From Hibiscus mutabilis (taxonomy: Eukaryota; Streptophyta; Magnoliopsida; Malvales; Malvaceae), in contig CM033752.1 of the NCBI GenBank assembly GCA_019671005.1, positions 26,854,969 through 26,918,968 on the forward strand: a stretch of DNA of 64,000 nucleotides. Reading direction: 5' to 3'. The position numbers were made by a program, and so were the translations under genes. Of this stretch, positions 10,685 to 23,427 are shown piece after piece; the first letter of the stretch is position 1, and each line of letters begins with the position of its first letter. The notes under the pieces are model-generated. The model was not told the origin of the DNA. It saw nothing but the letters and a program-made list of their open reading frames with translations, and made no database searches.

Positions 10685-13583
10685 TGTAATACCCCAATAT
10701 TAGCTTAGTGACTAAAATGTAAGAAATTAAAAGTTAGTGGTTTTAGTTCAGTGACTAAAATGTAAAAATTCAAAGTTTGGTGGCTAAAGTGAAAAGTTAG
10801 GAAAAGTTCAGGGACCAAGATGGTAATTTCCCCATTAAGTAATTATATTCAGTATAAGTGTAGATCAAATCGAATTAAGTACCTTAATGTCGATTTTTAG
10901 AATTAAGATGGGAAAAAGGTACTAATATTGGATCGAATATAATTGTTAAGTGTGCTCAGGTCAAAGAAATTTTATGATGGATGACTTCTGGGAAGGTTCT
11001 ATAAAAGTGATTTTTATCGATATTTTGGACTCAGTAAGAGTAGAGAAGATTCATATGGATTAAAATTCAATAGTTGGAAAAAGGGGTAAATCGCAGTAGA
11101 AGTATTTTATGAATATTGGTATATTGGATCGAATCAAAATTTCAGAGGTTGATTCAAAATGCTATAGAAAAGTCATGGAATATTATTTTGGGAATATTCT
11201 ATTCTAGTTGGTTGGATTCCAGCTAGTTTGGTTGGATTCCAGCTAGTATAGCAAACTAGTAAATAAAGAATTAGTTGGAGGATAAAAGAGACTTTTCACC
11301 CTTATTTTATTAAAGTAATTGATTACTTTTGATAAGAGTAAATAGGTGTAGAGATGTGGTTAGTCATAATTGAAGGCTAATGTGGTATTTTGACTATTAA
11401 GGATTTTTATTATTTTATTATGGTTAAATATTATGCCATTTGGCATAATTAAAGACCAAAAATTGGCTAAAAATCATCTTCATCTTTCTCCATAGCTGCC
11501 GAAACCCCCAAGCTCAAAGGGTAAGAATTTCAATTCAATTTTTAAGCTTCCATGGTTAGATTTAAGCTTGAGACATGAAATAGGAATTTTATCTCCATCA
11601 AATTCTCTATCTTTTGGTATAATTTTTATGCAAAGTTCATGTCTCTAAGTTGAGTTTGAAGATTTGGCTGGATGAAGAGCATGATGGAATTTTGAGTTTT
11701 AATAATTTTTCATGTTGGAAACATGATTGTAGTGTTGTTTCTATTGTTTAAATGTTGAAAATTCCATGGAAAACCTAGTAGTGACTATTCGGCTACCATG
11801 GAAAAATTAAGGGAAATTATGGCAAAAAATTGTTTGATGTTGGAAATGATGACAAGGATGTTAGATTAGTATGATTTTGATGGTAGGATGAAGAAATACC
11901 TATGTTATTGAATTATGGAAAAATTAGGGTTTGAGTCAAGTTTGGAATTTTAAGGTGTTAATGAAGGAAGAATGGTTAAATATGATGATATAAGTGGTTT
12001 GGAATGAAATCCCTAATTATTTGGCATTAGGGAACAAATTGTAAATTTTGGAAAGTTTAGGGACTTGATTGTTGAACTTGTTTTTGAAGAATATTGGGTT
12101 GAAAACTCAAGTTAAGTGAATTGGAGGTTGATTTTGAAGTTTATTCTAAATTTTGGACCATTTTGTGAATTTTAGAAAATTCAAGGACCATTATGTTAAT
12201 TTTTAAAGTTTGGGTCCTAAAGTGTGAATGGTGAGAATTGTAAGGATTTGTCTTGAAAATGATGTTTGGAGGCTTAAAAGTGTCCTTAGGGACTAAAATG
12301 TAAATTTTGGGAAAAGTTGGAAATTTAAAGAATAGTTTAAGAAATATTGGTTCGAATATGGAATTTTTATCGGATCAATTTTTGTAAATAATGGATAGTT
12401 ATTCATTTAGCTTCCATTATTTTATATAGATTGAGTATGTTCTAACATATGCTTTGAAATGGTATATGTTATCTTCATCTAGATACCGATAAAGATCAAA
12501 GTCGTACTAGTAGACCGAGAAAAGAAAAAGTTGGAGACTAATCGAATAGTAAAAAGGGGCATTACAAGGCTAAGGTGAATGCATATATGTTTTTAGCATG
12601 GTATTTTATTTTAATGATTTACAGATTATGGCAGTATACCATGAATATTATAAAGCATATTGGGGTATGTCCAATATAAAATGTTTTACGTGATGTATGT
12701 ATGGATATTGTGTTATTTGCCCTTAATTGCAGGAAATGTTTTTAAGGTTGCCCTTGGTAATGTAAAAATATATTATTCGATTATGGATTGGGAGATTTAA
12801 AGGCATCATCAACCGTATAAGTTGGTTAGTTGGTTTAAAGGCACTATCAACCGTATAAGTTGGTTAGTTGGTTTAAAGGCACTATCAACCATATAAGACA
12901 TTCTACGAGTTAATGACACTTGAAGAGTATTATAAAGTTATTGACACTTCAATATGTATCATAAAGTTAACGACACTTTAAAGTGCCATATATGTTATAG
13001 GCACTTTATTGTGTCTGCAAGCAATAAAGAATAGTACTTTTAAAGTACTTAATATTTACCTTGGGCTATATTCTGGTATTACGAAGTATGTATTTTTTTT
13101 TATATAAATATCAAGTTTTTGAAAAGTATCATGCATTATAAAGATTTTATATATGTTACTTATTTATGCCTCACTAAGTTATACTTAGCTTGTATTTCTG
13201 TAATATGCGTAGGTAAACCGGAGTAGGTTTGGACGGAGCTGTTGCATCAAATCTTTTGTGAAGACATAAAGTTGACAGGTTATTTTCAGTACTTATGACA
13301 TCCTGGTTTACATGTGAATAGTGTCATGTATGAAATAACCTGTTTAATTTGTTAAAAGATAAAACCGGCCTGCCTTGTAATGATTTCATTTATGTATAAT
13401 GAATAGTATGTGATATGTATAATTTCTGCGTTTTTATGTTAGAATTTAGTTTTAATGTTATTGTTATCCATAAGTTAATTGAAATTTTGAAATATCCCTG
13501 ATTCTTAAGGTAAAATAATTTTTAATTTACTATGACATTTTTGACTTGTGTTCGGTGTACGAATACAGGAAGAGGATGTTACA
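10685..13583 (+). mobile_element. Solo LTR of a Ty3/gypsy element (2.9 kb)
   Basis: It starts TGTAATACCCCAATATTAGC and ends GAGGATGTTACA, the end style of Tekay/Del-type LTRs, and is bounded by a perfect TSD TTATA (10680-10684 and 13584-13588). It contains no coding region, primer site or polypurine tract, so unequal recombination between two LTRs of one element is the simplest origin. Recurrent 'gactaaaatgtaa' stretches near its start are typical of such LTRs. Confidence 0.9.
12796..12897. repeat. 38-bp tandem repeat, about 2.7 copies
   Basis: Copies starting 'tttaaaggca' at 12796, 12834 and 12872 contain 'atcaaccgtataag' and 'ttggttagttgg'. It is a local duplication inside the solo LTR. 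Confidence 0.9.
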
Positions 13584-14347
13584 TTATATGTATATATTAA
13601 CACTTATATAGTATATTATATATTATATAATATTTTTATTCACATTTTATTTCCTTATATTTATATTATTTTTTATAACAACTTTTATATTATTTAATTA
13701 TTTATACGTATAAATATTGTATTTAGTTTAAAGCCTCATTGTTCCGGTATTTCTAATGGGAGTGTCATTCTGGTCTCTGGTGTTATCTTATTTGAATGTC
13801 GTGGATATCAAGGCAAGATTTGATTTGTACATTTAATTATTTTTTATTGTTTATTTTATATTAATTTTGCTGATTTTTTATTGTTCATGTATATAATCAA
13901 TACACGTATTTTTGGGCCTTATTGTTTCGATGTTTCTATTGGGAGTGTCGTCTCGGTCTTCGGGTGTCATCTCTTTTAAACATTGTGAATACCAAGGCAA
14001 TATCAATTCGCATACATGCAATTCAGAAATTAAAATTAAAATTGAATCAAATTTTATTTTCCTTAACAAAAATAATGCGAACCCTTTAGGTGTCAATTTT
14101 GGGCGTGGTGGAGGTGCTAATCCTTCCCCACTCGTAACCAACTCCCGAACCCAAACATTTTGAATCTTTGGTTAATTTTTAACGATGTTCAGCCTACCAA
14201 AGTGGCCGGCGGTGACTCCATTTTTTGTTTTTAAAAGTTTTACGGTATTCTATTGGGAGTGTCATCCCAGTTTCTGGGTGTCATCTCCTTTGATGTCGTA
14301 AAGTATTTTAATATTTATTTTTCAAAGAAAAAAAATGTTTATTACAG

Positions 14348-14370
14348 ATGGAGACTACGATAGGGACTAA
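14348..14370 (+). other. Primer-binding-like site of the Tat/Ogre element
   Basis: 'gatggagactacgataggga' directly follows the LTR end TTACA. It resembles the 'TGGCGACTC.GCTGGGGA' sites of Tat/Ogre elements with several mismatches. Confidence 0.55.
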
Positions 14371-14656
14371 TTTTTGTTTTCAAAAACAAAATGAGGGGTT
14401 AGGCCTTAGTTGGGTTCTCAATGAAAATTGTTAAGGAAAATCTAGATTCGATTTAATTTAATTTTGAATTTTTGAATTTTGTTTGTATATGAACTGACAT
14501 CATATATCAGTTTAGGACCCTTAGGTGGGAGAGATTACTTCGCTTTGTGGGGTTTTCACCTTCGTATAGTGTAGTAATGTGCTCTTGGAGTCTGATCCTT
14601 ATATTTCGTGGGGGTTTTCACCCCCTTATGGTATAAGGATCGTATTCTCCTGAATT
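14371..14656 (+). other. Tat/Ogre leader, part before Tekay-1
   Basis: Non-coding 5' leader with a duplicated block 'gggttttcacc..ctt(c/a)(g/t)(t/g)' at about 14549 and 14610. It ends at the GATGT duplication and resumes at 31352. Confidence 0.6.
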
Positions 14657-14803
14657 GATGTTATAACACCCGAAAATTGGGCCTAGAAGTTAGTCGGATC
14701 AAATAGACGGTTCGGGAGAACCGAATTAGGCAATTCGAGCTAGTTTCGGGAATTAAATCGTATAAAATTGTTTTTGGTAAAAATAAAATATGGAAAATGT
14801 GGT

Positions 14804-16394
14804 TGATAAGTGTTCAAAAGTACTATTTTTCTTACCCTTTTTACTCATATTATTGTTAGACTTAGGCTCATATTAGTTGCATAGTTAGCCATCCATGCAT
14901 TAATCCATGTTTCCTTCAATCGTTGAGCTTGATTACATAACTTGGTGATTTTTGTGGAAATAGATGCTGCTTTGGTGTGTTTTTGTGTGTGTATGTGCAG
15001 GATCACTTGCCAAAGCAATGCCGAGCTAGTTGCCAGGGCAATGCATGAAGGATATGCCGAGCTAGTTGCCAGGGCAATGCATGAAGGATATGCCGAGCTA
15101 GTTGCCGCAGGCGGTGCATGAAGGAGACGCCGAGCCAGTTGCCATGGCATTTGTCGACAAAGACCAAAAGCAATATGGATGTCGAAATTCATGACTTTAC
15201 AAGCCCAAGATGACATGGAGCAAGGCCCAAGCCCAAAGGAATTTGATTGCCATGCAGAGATTAAAGAAGAATTAAATTCCAAGAAGATAGGAGAAGTTCT
15301 AATAGGAATAAAATTATAATAAAGAATTATATTCTTTAAAGATAATTTAATTCCAACTCAAACTCCTCCTCAAAGAAGGACTTTGGCCTAGCCCTATAAA
15401 TAGCAAGGAAATTCGACAAATCCAATCGGGAGAGCAAGAGGGAATTTCGACAACTCCAAGAGAGGAAGCAAGGGGAATTTTCGGCAAGCATCTAGGGCAA
15501 GGAATTTTCGACAAGCTTCATCTTTTCTTCCTTGTTCGATTGAGTTCATGCTAGGGATTGTTTATCTTGTGTTTCTTTGGAACCTAGCCATGAACTAAAT
15601 TTACTTGGCTATGGTTATTGTGTTTTGTGGTTGTGAGAAACTATTGGTTTTTGTTTAGGTAATAAGAGTTTGCACTTTTCTATTTCAAGGTTTATTTATT
15701 CTTGGTTCTTATTATTGTTTGCGAGTGAATTGGGAGAGGATCTCGTGATTTCATCCATTTATCTAATATCGGGAGAGTTAGATTCAAGAAACGAATGAAT
15801 ATGATCTTTATTCAATCCAATGATGGTGAAGATTAATCCGGCTTAGGAATAAGTTAAGGATTTCAACGGCTAAGAGGAGCGCAAGATTGGTTGTTGTTCA
15901 CCCTTGATTCACGCAGGGATGTATTATCAAGGCATGCACAAATAGCTAGAGTTTCGACTTAGGGATAAGAAGAAACCATTGAAGAACGCTCCGCCGAACC
16001 TTGAAGTTGCTGCCCAGTCGCCCAATTAGTTGCCCAACTAGTCGCCCAAGCAACCATCAATTAGTTGCCAAGGCAACCCCGTCGTGCAAGTTGCCACGGC
16101 AACTGAGTTGCCCGTGCACTCTTTTACCAAGACAATCCAATCGGCTATCACACCTCAACTCACGATAACCTAGCCTATCTCTCTCAATTGAATTCATCTT
16201 TTCTTTTACTTAATTGCTTACTAGATTAGTTATTAGTTAAAACTTCTATAATCCTTTACTTGTGTTTTTACTTTTTACAGTGCAAGAGACTAGATTCTTG
16301 AAGTGGCACCAATCCCTGTGGAGACGATATCTTTTATACTATAACTTGCGACGTGTATACTTGCACATTTGCGTAGCACTTATTACGCGCAACA
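14804..16394 (+). mobile_element. Solo LTR, Athila-like Ty3/gypsy (1.6 kb)
   Basis: It starts TGATAAGTGTTCAAAAG and ends TTACGCGCAACA, with a perfect TSD GTGGT (14799-14803 and 16395-16399), and is absent from the matching place in the 3' LTR (about 28155). Its end region 'aatccctgtggagacgatat' and 'acttgcgacgtgtatacttgc' recalls Athila-type LTRs; this class call is from memory. No coding region is supported; the minus-strand frame at 14845-15282 merely translates the LTR and its tandem repeat. Confidence 0.9.
15020..15164. repeat. 36-bp tandem repeat in the Athila-like solo LTR
   Basis: Copies begin 'gccgagctagttgcc' at 15020, 15056, 15092 and about 15129, the last two diverged. Related 'agttgcc(a)(a/c)gg(c)aa' words recur at about 16005-16110. 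Confidence 0.9.
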
Positions 16395-16904
16395 GTGGTA
16401 AAATACTTAATTGATATTTTTAAGTATTTTGGTAAATTCAATTTGAAATAATTAAATTTAATTATGGGACTGTAACCCCCTCGACCCGGCCTAGATGCCC
16501 GACCGAACCGAGTGAACTACATTGGGTTTGCCAAAGCAAACTGGAGAAAGATTACGAAAACCGGTCCATTTTTTTTGCTTTTATCTTGTCTAGATGCGTA
16601 TTATTAATCCTAAGTGATCATACTTGCAGCAGATGGATTACAAAGGAAACGGACCACGGCGAGACAACCAATTGCATACGTACATTTTAAGGACTAAAAC
16701 GTAAAACTGGTAAATTAATGGACCAATACTGAAATTAGGGTTGCCAATACTCAATCAGTAATATGACATGCTTGCATGTCAATTATCAACTCAATCCGAC
16801 CATCCAAACTCAAGCAATTGCATTCACAACAATCAGGGACCAAAATGAAAGAAATAGAAACTTCCAAACATCTCAATAACTGATTTAACCGCATCCCGTA
16901 TTGG

Positions 16905-17165
16905 TATGCTTACAGGAGTTTTGGTACGCCATGGCCATTTTTCAAAACTTAGATTCCAGTAGCTCAAAATCGTACCGATACGGCCCCGCGTATCTAAACG
17001 CTCAGCCAAATTGCTCTTACCCGTATCGAAACACCTCTCTACGTATCGAAACGCTATGCCTAAAAAGGCTTACCCGTATCGAAACACCTCTCCCGCATAT
17101 CAAAATGCTAAGCCTGAAATGGCCTAGCCGTACCGGTACGAAGGGACGTGTTCCGATACGCCTGG
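16905..17165 (-). repeat. GTACCGATACG-type motif cluster in the inverted solo LTR
   Basis: Words such as 'cgtaccgatacgg', 'cccgtatcgaaac' and 'gtaccggtacgaagg' recur about eight times. Measured from the LTR 3' end (16471) the cluster lies at roughly 430-690 bp, as in the other Tekay-type LTRs here. Confidence 0.8.
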
Positions 17166-18114
17166 ACCCGAAATGTCATTTTTAGCTGGTTTTTCAATTG
17201 AATCTAGATGCATTTGGATCCTAGCAACTCACATTCATGCATACAATCAATCATCCAATCATATTCCATCACTTGCACTAGGTTTAAGCACCCACGACAA
17301 ATTATATGCTTCCAAAAGATCAACCTATAGGCATGATTCCTAAACCACTTTACCAAACATACCAAAACACTCCATTGAACATTTACTAGCATATGCAACT
17401 TCCACACATATCTATAACATCAAAATCAACGTGTTAGAACCGTCAAGACATGGCATTCAATCATTGCTATCTAGATGCATACCTAAGCAACCACCTAGCA
17501 TCAACCATAAGCAAGGATTCACAACATACTTATCAACAACAATCCAACCCCAAAACATAGCATTAAACATGCTAAAAAACCAGGGGAAAATAGAATTACA
17601 AAACCCAAAAACATGGAGAACACATTGCCTGATTAACCGGAAACTTAAACCGAGTTTATACTCAAAAGTAATCTTTGTTCTTGGATCAATTTAAACCTTG
17701 CCTTTGCTGTCCCAACTTCAATGCTCTGCATCATTAGGAAAAAGATAGCGTAAGCACATATGCTTAGTGAGGATGCTTATAAAACAATGATGCATTTAAA
17801 ATCCTTTGAAAACTAAACGCTTGTTTCCACACCATGCTTACAACCAAAGCATTTTCATTGATTACCAATCAAAACAAGCATATCAACTTTGTGCAAAAAC
17901 ATTTACAAATCACATGCTTAAATCCAAAAGTATTAAATCATCTCATGCTTAAATCCCAAAGCATTATAAAATAGGTTCAACACATAAACTTTCATATATT
18001 GGCATTTATAGTGACCCCGAATAGTCGACCGCTATCCTTGATTAGCCAACCGCTAATCATTGGTTAACCAACCGCTAACCTTACACATCGGATACACGGA
18101 TCTCTCATACCATG

Positions 18115-18245
18115 CCTAGTTAAACCGCATGATATCACAACTCTTGCCTAGTTAAACCGCAAGATCACCATCATCTTGGGTTGCCTAGTTAAACCGCATA
18201 CCCCAAGATATGTCCCAATAGTCCAAGTGGCCTAGTTAAACTGCC
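18115..18245. repeat. Interspersed 'gcctagttaaaccgca' repeats
   Basis: Four copies of this 16-base word, the last diverged, start at about 18115, 18147, 18184 and 18230, spaced 32-46 bp, with variable sequence between them. Confidence 0.85.
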
Positions 18246-21200
18246 ATACCTCAAGGACCCATTGCCACGATCGATTTTGTATGTATATTATAGTGCACTT
18301 CACCCTATCGCATGCCAACTATATCTGAATGTTTTCTTATCATGTCACATAGCCAATATATCATTTACAAAACCATTTACTCACTGTTTTACAATGCATT
18401 AAACAAAAACACCATATATGCAAGCCGCATTGCCAAAGCAATACCACATTCCCGACCGGAATGAAAACCAATGCTCACTAGCCTTTCATATACTTTAAAA
18501 CCACTACATATGTATTCAAAACCATGCATTTACAGTAAGTAAATCAAACCATGTTTAAAACCAAAACATGAATTACATATGCTCATATCTGAACTGATAT
18601 TAAAGAGCAAAAGAGGGAAACTTACTTTCGAGCTTAGGTAAGGGTTTCAAGCTTAACCTAAACTCCCATAACCACTTTCAAACCTTTGAAATACTTTTAA
18701 AACTGTTTCCACTCACCGATTACACCTCGCATTGCTCGCCAATACAAATCGAGCTCCCGGCAAGCAACGATCCACCTCAAGCTACTTCGCCTTGATTATC
18801 CCCTGTTTTGGCCACACAAAACCAGAGGAAACATGCATCAAAATTCATTCAAACCACTGCCTCAAAGCAATTACCCACAACTCACAAGTTGCCCACTAAA
18901 AAACCATCCGACAACTTATCGAAACCAACTTCAAACACCTTCCAATCTTAACCCAGGCAGTAAACAATGATTCAATACATCAAACTTCACGAATTAACAT
19001 CTAAAACCCCCTTTTCAACATCCTTTTACTTCCAGCCTTGATTAAATTCCCCTAACATCACAAAAACCCCTAACTAACAACCATTAACATTAGGGATTCA
19101 ACTAGTTTCGGGGTTATATTGATAAAACCAAGCCTTAAACATTATTAAAAACTAAAATCATGATCTAATCTAATCAAGAACCCAGCAAAACAGATTCAAT
19201 TAAAAAATATAACAATTTTCTCAATCACAACACAATTAAACCAATTTTCCTTAATTAAACTATCAAAACACATTAGAAAACAGTTGTAAAGAATCAATAA
19301 CTTGGGAATTTTAGTAAAGAACCTTTCATTATAGGATAAGAACGAACCTTACTTCTAATGGATGCTTTCTCCCTTAATTGGATGATTTACATGAGAAAAC
19401 AATGTTAAAACAATAAGGTTTTGATAAACAATCAACAAGAAATCATTTGAAATCAAAGGATTAAAGAAAACATGATTTTTCCTTAAGATTTAGAAGAAGA
19501 GAATGGTGTTTGGCTGGAGAGATTTTGAGAGAAAAGATTTTTGAGAGAAAGTTGGTTACGTGATTTTTGTTTAAAGATTTAATTATCAAATTAATTCTCT
19601 CCAACCTATTTATATTTTCCAAAACACTTTTAAAATAGCCAATTAAGGGATAAAGTCTGAGATTAGACTTTTGGGAAATTAGCTCCTTAAATATTCAAAG
19701 TTTTGACTCTTTACAAAACAATCACTAAAAAAACTTTCCAAAGTTTACATTTTGGTCACTAGACCAAAATGTCTGATTTCCAAAACTCATTTTACAAAAT
19801 TGATTTTGCCACAATTATTAATATATTAAATAATGATTTTAGAACATTTTTCTATGTTTTTATCACCTTCAAAAATATTTACTCTGATTTAATCCTAAAA
19901 CTGACTTGAATCCCTAATACCGATCTAGCAGACCCTTAAACGAACCCCAAAACAATTAGACCCAAAACCGGGGCGGTACAGGGACATTTTGGTCTAGTGA
20001 TTAAAATGAAAAGTTTGCAAAACTGTTTTTGGTGACTAAATCGTAAAAGGGTCAAAACTTAGAATCTTTAAAGAGCTATTTGACCAATCTTTTTCATCAA
20101 ATTTCTCTCTTAATTTAGGCTATTTTTAAAGTGTTTTAATTGGGTTAAATAATAAAATAAAATAGGATTTATTAAAAGAGATTTTAGTTTTAGAAAAACA
20201 CTTTCTCACTTAACTACTTTTTATCCAACTTTTCCCGGCAACCAAACTAAGATTTTCACTTCAAAATCGTTAGAAAACAATTCTTATTGATTTCCTTTCC
20301 GTTTCCTAATTGATTTCTTCAATTCCTATTGCTAAATTCATTTCGATTTCAATCAAACATTGCTAATTAAGGGAGAAATCAATAATTAGAGGTGATTTTT
20401 GTTTCTCTCCTCTAATTAAGGGGCCTTTATTGAAATTCCCAAGTTCTTGATCCTTTGTTATTGATTTTTGTTATGGAATTATGTTTTAAATATGGATTTG
20501 TTAATTAAATTGAGTTTTGTGTAATAATTGAGTAAAAATGGATTTGGATATGTTTTGTAATGATTCTAATTGGTTTAGATCTATTTTAAGATGTGTTTTG
20601 ATGTTAAAAGGAAAGGCTAATCAAAGAAATCTCGAAACTACTGAATTGCTAATTTTCTAGGTCATTTAGAGTTAGTTTTTTGATGTGATCTTGGTGTTGT
20701 AGTGTTGTTGGAGGTATAAAGACGAGTTTAGAATGTTTTTTGGATGTAAATTAATGTTGTTAAGATGTTGAAATCATTAGGTTATGGGTGGTCTTTGTTT
20801 GGATGAAGTTTGGCGTTGTTTTCGATTGTTTTGGATAGGCGTTTGGTGGTTTAAAGGTAGGCGAAGTTGAAATTGTTGTTTGCTGGGGATTTGTGATGCA
20901 TGGATATACATTAATCCTCTATTTTTTTGGGTAAAGCAGGGGAATTGAATCCTTTGGCTTTTAGAGACGTCGCAGAAGATTCAGAGGCTTGAATGCGTAT
21001 CGACAAGTGGGTGATTGGTTGTCGCTGAGTGGAAATATGTTTTACTGCCTTAAAAGGTTTGAAAGAAGTTGTGGGAGTTTAGATTAAGTTTGAAACACTT
21101 ATCTAAGCTCGAAAGTAAGTATCGGTTGAGCTCTCTCATTTTCGGCTTTGGAAAATACAATCTCATATACATGTTTATAGATTTGATTACTTACTGTTAT

Positions 21201-22445
21201 ATGCATATTTTGAAATCAAAAGATGTTGCAAATGATTATATATGTTGAGCTTTGTGAAAAGCAAATGATTTATGAAAGCATGTTGAGGTTGCTTGATTAC
21301 ATGTTGAAGTGTATTGACAGACATGGTTTGAGTTAATGCATATATAAAAACAGTAAGTTAATATGGTTTAAATGAGTATATTGTCTAGTGGCTGAGGTAA
21401 AAATGTAATCGGATATAGTTGGCATGCCATAGGATTGTTAGTGCACTATAAAAAGTCGCCTCATGTGTGCGGAGGGGTTGTAAGTGTACCGTTGACTCTA
21501 CCATGAGAACCGCAGAGGTTGAGATGGGTAAAGGTTTCATTTTCTCTCGCTGGGGGATTTATACATCCAAACCGTTGAGGTGGGTAGAGGTTATGTTACT
21601 CTGGTTATAACCGTAAAGGTGGGCAAGTGTGTCGTTACTTCAGTTGAGGTATGTGTGTGAAGTGGTTGTGGGAACCACTTGTGAATCCGTGTATCCGATG
21701 TATTTTTGTAAGTTGGAAGGAACTTGTTTTGAGTCACTTGAAAGCCAATATACTAATTGATATATCATGTGAAATGGATTATATTTGTATAATGTGGTTT
21801 ATACATGTGAGACTCTTTAAGCTTTTTCATAGAGACTTTGGCAATTGAAGCTTAAATTGAGGTACAGATCAAATCCATGATACATGTGTTGTAAATAATT
21901 TTAAATGTGTATTTGAACGAGGTTGTTGAAGCATGAGTTAATTTTGCCATAAACAAGTCGATTTGGTAGAAATTAAAATGGTTTTGCATTGCATTGATGA
22001 GTGTTAATCCCTCACTAAGCTTATAGCTTATGCTCTCTTTCTCATCAATGCAGAGAAATAAGCCACTAGGAAAGCAAGGGTGCAAGGAAGGATCCAAGAG
22101 TTGTGACTTTTCAAAGTATGGTTTTATATGGGCTAAGTAGTAATAAAAGGCAATGTGACCAAGATGTGTTTGGGAGGTTTATTTTGAGGATTCCTTGTTT
22201 GTATAAGTTTGATATGATATTTTAGACTTGTAAGAAGTATAAACTTTGGTTTTGAGAGGTTGGGGAACCATAAGAGACCATGCCTATAGGAAATTGTCTT
22301 GATTATACCATGTTGTGAATGTTGCTCTACTATGCTGTCATGTTTGAGAATTTGGTGTTTGTAAAGTCCTATGATGTTTTGATGATGTTTGGGTTAGGTT
22401 AGATTGGGCCAAAGTGTCATATGTTGGACCAAGAGGTCATTACAA

Positions 22446-22740
22446 GTCTATCCATACCGGTACGGGTCTTTAGGGGTCGTTACGCAGAGACCTATCTCGT
22501 CTCAATCTGGGCAAAATTGCCTAGGCGTACCGATACGCCTAGTAACCATATCGGTACACATAGCTAAAAATTAAGCATGGTTTCGGTACACAGGTTATTG
22601 TATCGATACGGTCTTTTGCTAATGGAATTCTAATTTTTTTAAGATCACATACCCGTACCGATATGGCTGAGGACTGTATCAGTACGCCTTTGTATTGTAG
22701 CCCGTCTCAAAACGGAAAGCACCTGCACCGGTACGCAGGT
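22446..22740 (+). repeat. GTACCGATACG-type motif cluster in the Tekay-1 5' LTR
   Basis: Includes 'ccgtaccgatatgg', 'gtaccgatacgcc', 'gtatcgatacgg' and 'gcaccggtacgc'. It lies about 400-700 bp before the LTR 3' end and is duplicated in the 3' LTR at 30655-30930. Confidence 0.85.
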
Positions 22741-23147
22741 AGTTAGTTTAGTTAAGATGCTTTCTCAAGTTTGTTTTCTTTGCAATTTGGTCCATGTTTC
22801 TTGTATATGCAATTAAATGAGTTTGGATGGTTAATTTAAGTTAACCTGGAGGCATGAAACATGATTAATTAAGGATTGGTAACTTTAATTTCACATAAGT
22901 CCTCTTAATTAGCTAAAATTATGTTTTAGTCCTTAGTTTGAGAAATCTAACAATTGGATGTCAATTCGACGCTCGGTTGGGTTATAGTCTTTATCATAAT
23001 CAATATGTTCTCCTTAGGGCCTATTTATGCATTTAGATAAGATAAAAAGAAAAAATAGACCGTTCTAATATAAATCTTTTGGGTTTGTCAATATAGCTCA
23101 CTCGGTTTAGTTTGGTGATTAGACTGGGTCAAGGGGGTTACATTTGT

Positions 23148-23159
23148 TGGTCTCAGAGC
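23148..23159 (+). other. Primer-binding site of Tekay-1
   Basis: TGGTCTCAGAGC, five bases after the LTR end; 11 of 12 match the initiator Met type TGGTATCAGAGC. Confidence 0.85.
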
Positions 23160-23427
23160 TAGGTTCTGATTGTTGGAAGGTAGGTTATGGTTGTATGTTT
23201 GATTGTTGATGAATGTTTCCACTGATTGCTATACACGGTGTTTGGAATTTTGAGATTATGTACTATATGTTAATGTTTAAAGTGTTTATCTTGGGGACAC
23301 ATTGCCTAATTACTGCTAGAGTTAAATGTTTTTGTTTTTAAATCAAAAATGACTTGGATTATTGCTACAAGTTGGCCTAATTATTTTGTTTTATTGCATT
23401 ATCATGTTTTAGACCCATATTTTACGA

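Larger units (their letters stand above)
9151..14347 (+). repeat. 5' LTR of the Tat/Ogre element, interrupted by a solo LTR
   Basis: Features shared with the second Tat/Ogre LTR at 59536-61032 (opposite strand) include 'aagtggccgg(c/t)gg(t/c)gactcca', a simple-repeat stretch and a TTACA-type end. The start is uncertain. Three diverged copies of a block with 'attgggagtgtc(a/g)tc..ggtct..gggtgtcatctc' lie at 13739, 13922 and 14239. Without the 2.9-kb solo LTR the LTR would be about 2.3 kb. The open frame at 9609-9992 lies within it and has no recognisable domain. Confidence 0.62.
16471..19980 (-). mobile_element. Solo LTR related to Tekay-1, inserted in inverted orientation (3.5 kb)
   Basis: On the plus strand it runs TGTAACCCCCTCGACCCGG to CCGGGGCGGTACA, with a perfect TSD GGGAC (16466-16470 and 19981-19985). 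Read on the minus strand its end GGTCGAGGGGGTTACA matches the Tekay-1 5' LTR end GGGTCAAGGGGGTTACA, and it holds the same GTACCGATACG-type motif cluster at the equivalent position. It is a related but distinct LTR family member, reduced to a solo LTR after Tekay-1 was already in place. Confidence 0.9.
14662..23142 (+). repeat. 5' LTR of Tekay-1, holding two nested solo LTRs
   Basis: The LTR is in three pieces (14662-14803, 16400-16470, 19986-23142) that align collinearly with 28015-31346. It ends GGGGGTTACA. Repeated 'accg(c/t)(a/t)(g/a)aggt' type units at about 21480-21650 are shared with 29680-29860 in the 3' LTR. Confidence 0.92.

Noticed and set aside
14845..15282. 145-codon minus-strand open frame
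   Set aside because: It lies wholly inside a solo LTR and partly translates the 36-bp tandem repeat.
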